Shown here: positions 13,246 through 20,703 of the stretch, in pieces
Position numbering within the stretch: the stretch's first letter is position 1
Layout of the letters: every line of letters starts with the position of its first letter
NCBI RefSeq assembly: GCF_001442535.1
Contig: NZ_CP013141.1
Span: 5,375,239 to 5,401,523, forward strand
DNA length: 26,285 nucleotides
Reading direction: 5' to 3'
Source of the DNA: Lysobacter antibioticus
GTDB lineage: Bacteria > Pseudomonadota > Gammaproteobacteria > Xanthomonadales > Xanthomonadaceae
Position numbers and translations under genes: made by a program
Notes under the pieces: generated by a model
The model's input: only the letters and a program-made list of their open reading frames with translations
What the model was told of the DNA's origin: nothing
Database searches by the model: none

Positions 13246-14226
13246 TCAGTAGCGCAGCAGCGCCGAACCCCAGGTGAAACCACCGCCGAAGGCTTCGAGC
13301 AGCAGCAACTGCCCGCGCTGCACCTTGCCCGAACGCACCGCTTCGTCCAGCGCCAACGGCACCGAACCCGAGGAGGTGTTGCCGTGACGGTCGACGGTCA
13401 CGATCACGCGGTCCATCGGCATGTCCAGGCGCTTGGCCGTGGCTTCGATGATGCGCAGGTTGGCCTGGTGCGGGATCAGCCAGTCGATCTCGTGGCGATC
13501 CAGGCCGTTGGCTTCGAGGGTCTCCTCGACCACCGAGTCCAGCGCCTTGACCGCGTACTTGAACACTTCATTGCCGGTCATCAGCACTTTGACGCCGACG
13601 TTGTGCTCTTCGGGCTTGAAGCCGACCGAAACGCCCACCGGGTTCCACAGCAGTTCCTTCTTGCCGCCGTCGGCGTGCATGTGGGTGCTGAGGATGCCGG
13701 TCTCGCTGTCGGCCTTGAGCACCACCGCGCCGGCGCCGTCGCCGAACAACACGCAGGTGCCGCGATCGTTCCAGTCGAGCATGCGGGTCAGGGTTTCCGA
13801 ACCGACCACGAGCACGGTCTTGGCCGCGCCCGACTGCACGAACTTGTCGGCGATGGTCAGCGCGTAGACAAAACCCGAACAGGCGGCATTGACGTCGAAC
13901 GCCGCGCAGCCGTTGGCGCCGAGACGATGTTGCAACAGGCAGGCGGTGGACGGAAAAATGAGGTCCGGCGTGGTCGTGCCGACCACGATCAGGTCGATCT
14001 CCTGCGCCGACACGCCGGCGGCTTCGAGCGCGCGCACGGAAGCGTGATAGGCCAGGTCGCAGGTCGTCTCGCCTTCGGCGGCGATATGACGCTCGCGGAT
14101 GCCGGTGCGACTGACGATCCATTCGTCGCTGGTGTCGACGAGCTTGGCCAGGTCCTGATTGGTCAGCACCTTTTCCGGCAGGTAGCTGCCGGTACCCGCG
14201 ATGCGGGCGTAAATCCGATCTGTCAT
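13246..14226 (-). CDS. fabH: Beta-ketoacyl-ACP synthase III
   Basis: Initiating condensing enzyme that joins acetyl-CoA (or a branched primer) to malonyl-ACP; 326 residues. Counting from the ATG at 14226, the catalytic triad is Cys116 ([11 protein letters not shown]), His253 ([10 protein letters not shown]) and Asn283 (HGNTSSGSV). [15 protein letters not shown] and the C-terminal [14 protein letters not shown] are family signatures. I preferred this ATG because GGAG lies five bases before it; a GTG two codons upstream (14232) is possible. Upstream is rpmF, with no plsX between. Downstream lies the repeat island that separates it from fabD. Confidence 0.96.
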   Translation of the reverse strand: MTDRIYARIAGTGSYLPEKVLTNQDLAKLVDTSDEWIVSRTGIRERHIAAEGETTCDLAYHASVRALEAAGVSAQEIDLIVVGTTTPDLIFPSTACLLQHRLGANGCAAFDVNAACSGFVYALTIADKFVQSGAAKTVLVVGSETLTRMLDWNDRGTCVLFGDGAGAVVLKADSETGILSTHMHADGGKKELLWNPVGVSVGFKPEEHNVGVKVLMTGNEVFKYAVKALDSVVEETLEANGLDRHEIDWLIPHQANLRIIEATAKRLDMPMDRVIVTVDRHGNTSSGSVPLALDEAVRSGKVQRGQLLLLEAFGGGFTWGSALLRY

Positions 14227-14479
14227 CACCACTCCGCGGCGTTGCCGTATACGTACCGGAGGACCGATGACGCTCCGAACGCCGCGATAGCGTTATGGAA
14301 CGCAGGCCGCCGGAATATGCTTCATGAAAGCTAACGTGCTTTTTGGAAGCATGGCTTCTTCAGAAGCAAGGACCGCCAGCACGGGCTGGCGGTAGAACGA
14401 TAGCGCGATGACCGCCGGCGTGTCGCCGGCGGCAGCGCGCGCCTTCATCCAGGCGCGCGGCGCAGCATGCGGACGAAGC

Positions 14480-14674
14480 TTATTCTTCGTCGGCGATGCG
14501 GGTCTTGGTCTCGATCACCTTCTTGCCGCGGTAGTAACCGTCGGCGGTGACGTGGTGGCGGATGTGGGTCTCGCCGGTGGTCGGGTCGGTGGCCAGCTGC
14601 TTGCTGGTCAGCGCGTCGTGGGCGCGGCGCTGGCCGCGGCGGGACGGGGAAACGCGGGACTTCTGAACAGCCAT
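14480..14674 (-). CDS. rpmF: 50S ribosomal protein L32
   Basis: 64-residue basic protein of the large ribosomal subunit. [20 protein letters not shown] and the later GYYRGKKVI are diagnostic. A GGAG sits seven bases before ATG 14674. It follows yceD by 131 bases, the conserved order. Between its stop and fabH are about 250 bases with two inverted repeats (minus strand: CCGCCGGCG-ACA-CGCCGGCGG and CCGCCAGC-CCGT-GCTGGCGG) but no gene. Confidence 0.97.
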   Translation of the reverse strand: MAVQKSRVSPSRRGQRRAHDALTSKQLATDPTTGETHIRHHVTADGYYRGKKVIETKTRIADEE

Positions 14675-14805
14675 GGTCTTGCTCCGGAAAAGCGGTGGAA
14701 ACCTGAGGTGGATAGCGTAAGCCCGATTAGCAGGAGCGGCTTGCGATTCGCCTGCAGGTCGGAGTGGATCTGAATGGTGGTGCTAAGGGTAAAACCGGGT
14801 CTTGC

Positions 14806-15327
14806 TCAATTCTTCTTCAGCGCCGACAGCGAGGAAAACGGGTTCGCGCTGTCGAGCTCTTCCTGCGGGGCCGGCCAGTCGCGCTCGACCGACTCGCTGC
14901 CGGGCGCGATCGGCACCACCGGTACGGCGAGGATCAGTTCGTCCTCGACCAGCTCGGAGGCGCGCAACATGCCGTCTTCGGGCATCAGCAGCGGCTCGTA
15001 GCCCGGCGGCAGCGCGGCTTCGTCCGCCTCTTCGCGGATCAGGCCGAGCCGTTGGACCATCTGCACCGGCAGCAGGAAACGCTCCAGGGTGCGCTGGCAC
15101 AACAGCGGCAACTGCGTGTCGATTTTCAGCTCGACATAAGGCACCTGCAGTTCGTCGGTGTCGAAGTCCAGGGAAAACCGGACTTCACCCTCGGTATCGA
15201 GCAGACTGCCCTGCAACCGGGTCAGCGCCGACAACGGCAAACGACCTTCCACGCCGCGCCGTGCCGCCACCAGGCGCCAGGCATCCAGAACTTCGGGCAC
15301 CCGCCCAGATGGCACATCGGCTGACAT
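14806..15327 (-). CDS. yceD: YceD family protein (DUF177), 23S rRNA accumulation protein
   Basis: 173-residue protein, the same length as E. coli YceD, which is linked to 23S rRNA accumulation and always neighbours rpmF. Shared features are the LPLLCQRTLERFLLPV stretch, LPPGYEPLL, the VEDELILAVPVVPI block and the C-terminal NPFSSLSALKK. The usual CQRC motif reads CQRT here (Cys77 kept, Thr80 in place of the second Cys). I chose ATG 15327 because the frame upstream (to 15699) has an unrelated glutamine- and arginine-rich stretch and overlaps a gene on the other strand. Confidence 0.93.
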   Translation of the reverse strand: MSADVPSGRVPEVLDAWRLVAARRGVEGRLPLSALTRLQGSLLDTEGEVRFSLDFDTDELQVPYVELKIDTQLPLLCQRTLERFLLPVQMVQRLGLIREEADEAALPPGYEPLLMPEDGMLRASELVEDELILAVPVVPIAPGSESVERDWPAPQEELDSANPFSSLSALKKN

Positions 15328-15393
15328 AAGCCGCGGAATGTTAGAGACGCAGCCCCCCGCTGTCAAACCGTAACCCCAGGCCGGCGCAGGGAT

Positions 15394-15816
15394 TTGCCGT
15401 CGGCCGGCCCGGGCGTGCAGACTGCCGGCCCCGCCCGTGCACCGAGCCCGACCTTGACGACCCTCCTGCTGCTGAGCCTGGCCGCACTGGCGGCCTTGGC
15501 GGTTTCGCTGGGCCTGCGCTATTTCCCGAGCCGCCGCGAGCGCGCGGTGCGCGAGCTGCTGGACGCCGCCGACGCCCTGGAAGCCAGGCTGCGCCTGGCC
15601 CGGGCCGAAATCGAAGCGGTCGCCGGCGACGAGGGCCGCGACCCGGTCGCCGCTGCGATGCGCGAGATGCTGCGCCAGCGCCTGTGGCTGCGCGATCACG
15701 GCCGCCAGGCCAGCGTCGCCCAGCTGGCCGAGGTCCGGGCCTCGATCGACGAGGCCCGCAGCCGGATCGATCAGCAGCTGAACCAGATCGAACAGGCGCG
15801 CGCGCCGCTGGCCTGA
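15394..15816 (+). CDS. Small membrane-anchored coiled-coil protein, unknown function
   Basis: I do not recognise this protein. It has one hydrophobic helix (about residues 21-41, LTTLLLLSLAALAALAVSLGL), a basic FPSRRER boundary, and then about 100 residues of charged helix with heptad-like spacing (RAVRELLDAADALEARLRLARAEIEAV and later QLAEVRASIDEARSRIDQQLNQIEQ). This suggests an inner-membrane anchor with a cytoplasmic coiled coil. The start is uncertain: TTG 15394 has an AGGGA before it, while TTG 15454 would begin right at the membrane helix. It diverges from yceD and lies 82 bases before yceF, probably in one transcript with it. Confidence 0.65.
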   Translation: MPSAGPGVQTAGPARAPSPTLTTLLLLSLAALAALAVSLGLRYFPSRRERAVRELLDAADALEARLRLARAEIEAVAGDEGRDPVAAAMREMLRQRLWLRDHGRQASVAQLAEVRASIDEARSRIDQQLNQIEQARAPLA

Positions 15817-15898
15817 ACGGGCCGGCCGACGCTGCCACCGGCCGCCGGACCGACTCGATCCGGCGCCGCCACCCCTTCTCCTTCTTTTCGGGTCTCCG

Positions 15899-16477
15899 AT
15901 GTCCCCGCGACTGATCCTGGCCTCTACCTCCGTCTACCGCCGCGAGCTGCTGGCCCGGCTTGGCCTGCCTTTCGACAGCGCCCGCCCCGAGACCGACGAG
16001 ACTCCGCAGCCCGGCGAGGCTCCGCTCGCTCTGGCCGGTCGCCTGGCGGTCGCCAAGGCCGCGGCCGTCGCCGCTCTGCAGCCCGGGGCCTGGGTGATCG
16101 GCTCGGACCAGGTCGCCGAATTCGACGGCCGCCCGATCGGCAAGCCCGGCGGCCGCGACGGCGCCCTCGCCCAACTCGGCGCGATGTCCGGCCGCGAGGT
16201 GCGCTTCCTGACCGGGCTTTGCCTGCTGCGTCACGGCGAAGCGCCGAAGACCGCGCTCGACATCACCACGGTGCGTTTCCGCGAACTCAGCGCCCAGGAG
16301 ATCGCGCGCTACGTCGACGCCGAGCAGCCCTACGACTGCGCCGGCAGCTTCAAGTCCGAGGGCCTCGGCATCGCCCTGTTCGAAGCGATCGAATCGCAGG
16401 ACCCGACCGCGCTGATCGGGCTGCCGCTGATCGCCACCGCGCGTCTGCTGCGCGAAGCGGGCTATCGACTGCCCTGA
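15899..16477 (+). CDS. yceF: Maf-like nucleotide pyrophosphatase, YceF subfamily
   Basis: 192-residue house-cleaning pyrophosphatase; the YceF subgroup prefers 7-methyl-GTP. The signature LILASTSVYRRELL leads the protein, the catalytic aspartate is Asp70 in IGSDQVAEFDG, and YDCAGSFKSEGLG carries the Ser/Lys/Glu pattern that separates YceF from the dTTP/UTP-type Maf proteins. In E. coli yceF is divergent from yceD-rpmF, and the same divergence is seen here with one small gene inserted between. It converges with the glycosyltransferase gene across 62 bases that hold only a GGCCGG/CCGGCC hairpin without a T-run. Confidence 0.93.
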   Translation: MSPRLILASTSVYRRELLARLGLPFDSARPETDETPQPGEAPLALAGRLAVAKAAAVAALQPGAWVIGSDQVAEFDGRPIGKPGGRDGALAQLGAMSGREVRFLTGLCLLRHGEAPKTALDITTVRFRELSAQEIARYVDAEQPYDCAGSFKSEGLGIALFEAIESQDPTALIGLPLIATARLLREAGYRLP

Positions 16478-16539
16478 GGCCGGGCGCTCGCCGGCCGTCG
16501 CTCGCGAGCGCATCGGATCGGCTGAAAGACCGGCGCCGA

Positions 16540-18390
16540 CTAGCGGCGCACTTCGATCGGCTGCTCAGCCCAGTCCTCGACGCTGCCATCGCGCCCGTGC
16601 AGGCGCAGGCCCAGCCAATGCCGGCCGGGCGGTTCGGCGTCGAGGCGCACCTTGGCATCGAAGCCGACCCGCGGATGCTGCGGATCGTTCGACACCTCCC
16701 AATAGCTGCGCACGCCGGGCAATTCACGGCCGTAACTCGCCTGGGCGACGACGCGGCCGTCGAGCATGATTTCCACGCGCGCCAGGCCGACGCCGTCCTT
16801 GAACGCCCAGCCGCTGACGTCGAACTCACGACCGACCTTGCGACCCGGCAACGGCGCATCGACCCAGGCCATCGCCGGCGTCGTGCAATCGCCTTCGCGC
16901 TTGGCGCCGTCGAGCGCGAACAAGGCGAAACGCTGGCGGCCGTGATCGACGTTAAGCATCTGCGGCGGCGGCAAGGGGCCGACCATCGCGCACAGTTGGT
17001 GGTAACGACGCAGCAGGTTTTTGTATTCGACCTCGGTGGCACCGACCACGAGCAGCACCGGCGTCGCACCCCACTCGGCGCGTCCGGCGCTTTGTAGGCC
17101 CCACAACCGCAACTGCGGCGCTCGCCCGTGCTTGTGGTTGATCGGATGGTCGAGCACCGCGATGCGCGGATCGCCGAGCGCGAAACCGAGTTCGGCGCCG
17201 ACCTTGAAGTTGTCGGCGACGATGCGCGTGCCCGGAGGCATCGAGCGCTGGCGTTGCCGCACCGCGTCGGCGAGTTCGCCCCAACCGGCGAAGTTCGACG
17301 GATACCACTTCTCGCCGGCGCTGCGCGCGCGCAGGCCGGGCACCGAGACGACCAGGTAGTAAGCGAGTATCGCCAACAGCGCCACGCCCGCGGTCGCCGC
17401 GGTGAGTCGGCGCGCCCATCGCGGCCATCCCGCCAGCACCCCCGGCAGCAACGGCAACAAGGCCATGAAGCCCGGCAACGGCCAGTGGAAACTGACCCGC
17501 TCGGTATCGGCGAAGAAACCCAGGACGAAGAAACCGAGCACGATCAAGCTGCCGAACAAGGCGAAGTAGCGAGTGATCGGCGACGCCGCGCGCGCGCCCC
17601 GGGCGCCGGCGAGGGTCAAGGCGATCAGCAACGGCGGAGTGACCAGCAAGGCCTGGATCGCGACGAACCACAGGCCCTCGGCATGAAACGACCAGGGATG
17701 CCGGTCGACCAACTGGAAACGCAGGCCGGCATCGGCGTTGTCCATGTTCCAGGCGACCAAGGGCGCCCAGGCCGAGGCGCCGATCGCCGCGGCGATCACC
17801 ACGCGCACGTCGCGCAGCGCGCGGCGGCCTTCGGGCAGGCACAGCAGGACCACGCCGCCGACCGCGATCACGGCGATGAAACGGTAGTGACTCAAGGCTC
17901 CGAGGGCGAGGCCGGCGGCCAGCTCCACCGCGGCCCGCGCATCGACCTCGCGCAGCAGACGCGCGCCGGCGTCCAGACACAGCAAGGTCGCCAGGGCCAT
18001 CATCGCGTCGGGCAGCGCAAGCAAGCCCAGGCTGCCCGACAGCGGCAGCAATACGCCGAAACAACCGGCCACCCAGCCCTGGCGTTCGCCGAACTCGCGC
18101 GCGGTGATCCGCGCCAACAACCACGGCACCAGCGCCGACATCGCCAGGAACGGTGCGCGCAGCGCCCAGGTATGGTCGCCGCCGAGTTCGACGCCGAGTC
18201 GCGCCAACCAGGCGGTCAGGCCGGGCAGATCGGAATAAGCGGCGGCCGGATGCCGGCCTTCCTGCCAGTAGAACGCTTCGTCGACGAACAGCGGCAATTG
18301 GGCGACCACGCCGAGCTTGAGCAACAGCACCGCCGCCCACAACACCCAGAACAGGCGCCGTATCGGCTGGGCTTCATCCTTATCCCGCAT
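16540..18390 (-). CDS. PMT/ArnT-like membrane glycosyltransferase with C-terminal extra domain
   Basis: Polytopic inner-membrane protein, 616 residues, of the GT-C fold that uses polyprenyl-phosphate sugars. The first periplasmic loop has the Asp37-Glu38 motif (PLFVDEAFYW) followed by the aromatic pattern of the PMT_2 family. About ten hydrophobic segments run to about residue 355 (for example VIAAAIGASAWAPLVAWNM and YFALFGSLIVLGFFVLGFF). A soluble part follows with KWYPSNFAGWGELADAV and a possible nucleotide-like fold. The last 110 residues (from about 505) look like a beta-sandwich: VSGWAFKDGVGLARVEIMLDGRVV and RHWLGLRLHGRDG. The start is ATG 18390, or GTG 18396. The acceptor is unknown; lipid A or a surface polysaccharide is possible. 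It is not in an obvious sugar cluster. Confidence 0.85.
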   Translation of the reverse strand: MRDKDEAQPIRRLFWVLWAAVLLLKLGVVAQLPLFVDEAFYWQEGRHPAAAYSDLPGLTAWLARLGVELGGDHTWALRAPFLAMSALVPWLLARITAREFGERQGWVAGCFGVLLPLSGSLGLLALPDAMMALATLLCLDAGARLLREVDARAAVELAAGLALGALSHYRFIAVIAVGGVVLLCLPEGRRALRDVRVVIAAAIGASAWAPLVAWNMDNADAGLRFQLVDRHPWSFHAEGLWFVAIQALLVTPPLLIALTLAGARGARAASPITRYFALFGSLIVLGFFVLGFFADTERVSFHWPLPGFMALLPLLPGVLAGWPRWARRLTAATAGVALLAILAYYLVVSVPGLRARSAGEKWYPSNFAGWGELADAVRQRQRSMPPGTRIVADNFKVGAELGFALGDPRIAVLDHPINHKHGRAPQLRLWGLQSAGRAEWGATPVLLVVGATEVEYKNLLRRYHQLCAMVGPLPPPQMLNVDHGRQRFALFALDGAKREGDCTTPAMAWVDAPLPGRKVGREFDVSGWAFKDGVGLARVEIMLDGRVVAQASYGRELPGVRSYWEVSNDPQHPRVGFDAKVRLDAEPPGRHWLGLRLHGRDGSVEDWAEQPIEVRR

Positions 18391-18396
18391 CGGCAC

Positions 18397-18703
18397 GCGA
18401 CCTCGCTACACTCTGGATGGGGTTGGACACGCTGCGGCGTCGCCGGTTCATTCGCCACGCTCGCACAGCTAAGGGGCTGGAGGCCGCAACGGGCGAACCG
18501 ATGCTTGTTCGCCGCGGTTTGTTGACGCCGATCCCAGATACTCCGAACGCCTTCGAGACCGCTGCTGCAAAAACGGGGTTCGCACGCGATGATGCGAACC
18601 CGCGCTCGGCGCCCGCACTCCGGCGCGATCCGCGCTCGTGCGATGCCTGCGACCGCGAGGGTCGAGGGCGGACACGACGCTACAGACACAGGACAGACGC
18701 ACG
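18397..18703. other. Intergenic region between the glycosyltransferase and moxR
   Basis: About 300 bases between divergent genes, which must hold the promoters for both. No RNA gene or convincing small reading frame is seen. It contains one strong inverted repeat, listed separately. The open frame that extends moxR upstream to 18638 shows no similarity to MoxR proteins. Confidence 0.6.
18570..18601 (-). terminator. Orphan terminator-like hairpin upstream of moxR
   Basis: On the minus strand GGGTTCGCA (18593-18601) pairs perfectly with TGCGAACCC (18576-18584) across eight bases and is followed by CGTTTTTGC. It has the form of an intrinsic terminator for a leftward transcript, yet no leftward gene precedes it. 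Confidence 0.45.
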
Positions 18704-19678
18704 ATGACGGCAGGCAAGATCACAGCAGCAGGCACGACGGCTGTCCATAACGCGACCATCCTAACCGATGCCCTGCGCCTGGCCCTCGAACAAGCCCAGG
18801 CCCAGGTCAATGCCCTGGTGCTCGGCAAGGCGCAGGCGGTGCGCCTGGCTTTCGTCGCCTTGCTCTCCGACGGCCACCTGCTGATCGAAGATTTGCCCGG
18901 ACTCGGCAAGACCACGCTGGCGCATGCACTGGCCGCGACCCTCGGCCTGGAATTCCAGCGCGTGCAGTTCACCTCCGACCTGTTGCCGGCCGACGTGGTC
19001 GGCGTGTCGGTGTTCGACCCGCAGTCGCGCCAGTTCCAGTTCCATCCCGGCCCGGTGTTCACCCAGGTCTTGCTCGCCGACGAAATCAACCGCGCGCCGC
19101 CGCGCACCCAGAGCGCATTGCTCGAGGCGATGGCCGAACACCAGGTCACCGTCGACGGCCGCACTCATCCGCTGCCCGACCCGTTCTTCGTCATCGCCAC
19201 CCAGAACCCGGTCGATCTGTCCGGCACCTATCCCTTGCCGGATTCTCAGCTCGATCGCTTCCTGCTGCGACTGCAGCTCGGCTATCCCGACGAAGCCGCC
19301 GAACGCGACCTGCTCGCCGGCGCCGATCGCCGCAACCTGATCGCCCAGACCAAGCCGGTGTTGAGCACCGACGATGTGCTGGCGATCCGGCGCGCGGTCG
19401 ACGCGGTCTATGTCAGCGACAGCCTCATCCACTACGTACAAGCCCTGCTAGCGCGCAGCCGCAAGCACCCCGGCGTGCGCGTCGGCCTGTCGCCGCGCGC
19501 CGGTCTGGCCCTGCTGCGCGCCGCACGCGCCTACGCGCTGTTGCTCGGCCGCGCCCACGTCGTTCCCGAAGACGTGCAGGCGTTGTTCGCCGCGGTCGCC
19601 TCGCACCGCCTGGTCGCCGAGGCCGACGCCGCGCCCGACATCGCTAAGTCCATCCTCTACGCCGTGACGGTGGATTGA
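18704..19678 (+). CDS. MoxR-family AAA+ ATPase
   Basis: 324-residue AAA+ protein thought to act as a chaperone for assembly or activation of partner proteins, typically encoded next to DUF58 proteins. Walker A is PGLGKTT (65-71), Walker B is VLLADEINRAP (about 122-132), sensor 1 is IATQNP with Asn168, and sensor 2 is GLSPRAGLALLRAARAYA. I chose ATG 18704, with AGGA ten bases upstream, rather than an earlier in-frame start at 18638 whose 22 added residues are arginine-rich and non-conserved. It is the first gene of a four-gene coupled operon. Confidence 0.94.
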   Translation: MTAGKITAAGTTAVHNATILTDALRLALEQAQAQVNALVLGKAQAVRLAFVALLSDGHLLIEDLPGLGKTTLAHALAATLGLEFQRVQFTSDLLPADVVGVSVFDPQSRQFQFHPGPVFTQVLLADEINRAPPRTQSALLEAMAEHQVTVDGRTHPLPDPFFVIATQNPVDLSGTYPLPDSQLDRFLLRLQLGYPDEAAERDLLAGADRRNLIAQTKPVLSTDDVLAIRRAVDAVYVSDSLIHYVQALLARSRKHPGVRVGLSPRAGLALLRAARAYALLLGRAHVVPEDVQALFAAVASHRLVAEADAAPDIAKSILYAVTVD

Positions 19679-19686
19679 ACGCGGCG

Positions 19687-20703
19687 ATGGCGGCGGCGCA
19701 AGCGCAGGACGATCTCGACGACGGCCCGGCCCGGCCCGCTGCGCGGCGCTGGGGCGCACTGCGCGCACGCATGATGTCGCTGACGCGTCCGCGCCGGCCC
19801 GAGCCCTTGCCGGCGCGCTTCGACCGCCGCCGCATCTACGTGCTGCCGACCGGTTTCGGCCTGTTCTACGGCGCCCTGCTCGCGACCATGACCCTGGGCG
19901 CGCTGAACTACAACAACAACCCGGCCTTCCTGCTCGCGCTGTTGCTCGGCGGCGCCGGGCTCGCCAGCCTGATCGCGGCGCAGCTGCAACTGACGGGTTT
20001 GAGCATCGTCGCGATCGACGCCGAACCGGTGCCGGCCGGCATGCCCCTGACCGTGCGCGTGCATGCGCGCGCCGCTCCCGACCGGCTGCGCCGCGGCCTG
20101 CGCGTCGACGACCACGGCGCGGCCGGCATCGATGCAGCCGTGCTCGATCTCGAGCAGGGCGCGGGCGAAGCCGAATTGCGCATCGCTACCGAGCGGCGCG
20201 GTTGGCTCGACCTGCCGCGCTTGCGCATATCGACGACCCGGCCGCTGGGCCTGGCCCGCGCCTGGGCGCATGTCTGGCCGGAAGCGCCGCTGCTGGTCTA
20301 TCCGACCCCGGAAGCGCATGGCCCGCCGCTGCCGGTGGGCGGCGGCGATCAGGCGGTGACGCGACTCCACCCGAGCGGCGACGACGTCCATCACCTGCGC
20401 GCCTACCGTTTCGGCGATGCGCGTCGGGCCATCGCATGGAAACATTCGGCGCGGCGCGACACCTTGCTGGTGCGCGAATACGAACAGCCGCTCGGCGCCG
20501 ACGTCGAACTCGAATGGCATCGTTTGACCGGCCTTGGCCAGGAGGCGCGGATCTCGCGCCTGGCGCGCTGGGTCGACGAGGCCGAACGCGACGGCTGCCG
20601 TTATCGCCTGAGCCTGCCGAACCAACCCACGCTTGGCCCCGGCACCGGGCCGGCGCATCGCCACGCTTGCCTGCGCGCACTGGCGCTGATGCCGTATGGC
20701 TAA
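19687..20703 (+). CDS. DUF58 domain-containing membrane protein
   Basis: 338-residue protein whose N-terminal third has two membrane helices (around LPTGFGLFYGALLATMTLGAL and PAFLLALLLGGAGLASLIAA). A cytoplasmic domain with a vWA-like fold follows. The DUF58 signature lies at about 230-270: DDVHHLRAYRFGDARRAIAW then KHSARRDTLLVREYEQPLG. The partner MoxR ATPase is immediately upstream. A TTG start at 19675 would overlap the moxR stop (TTGA); ATG 19687 has a more plausible distance from the GGTGGA purine stretch. The 3' end overlaps tgpA by eight bases. Confidence 0.92.
   Translation: MAAAQAQDDLDDGPARPAARRWGALRARMMSLTRPRRPEPLPARFDRRRIYVLPTGFGLFYGALLATMTLGALNYNNNPAFLLALLLGGAGLASLIAAQLQLTGLSIVAIDAEPVPAGMPLTVRVHARAAPDRLRRGLRVDDHGAAGIDAAVLDLEQGAGEAELRIATERRGWLDLPRLRISTTRPLGLARAWAHVWPEAPLLVYPTPEAHGPPLPVGGGDQAVTRLHPSGDDVHHLRAYRFGDARRAIAWKHSARRDTLLVREYEQPLGADVELEWHRLTGLGQEARISRLARWVDEAERDGCRYRLSLPNQPTLGPGTGPAHRHACLRALALMPYG

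Noticed and set aside
14806..15699. Longer 297-residue form of YceD
   Set aside because: The added N-terminus is Gln/Arg/Gly-rich antisense sequence of the neighbouring plus-strand gene; the 173-residue form matches the family.
18417..18600. Possible tRNA or small RNA gene upstream of moxR
   Set aside because: GGGTTCGCA suggested a T-arm, but no acceptor stem, anticodon arm or CCA-compatible fold could be drawn; only the terminator-like hairpin is supported.
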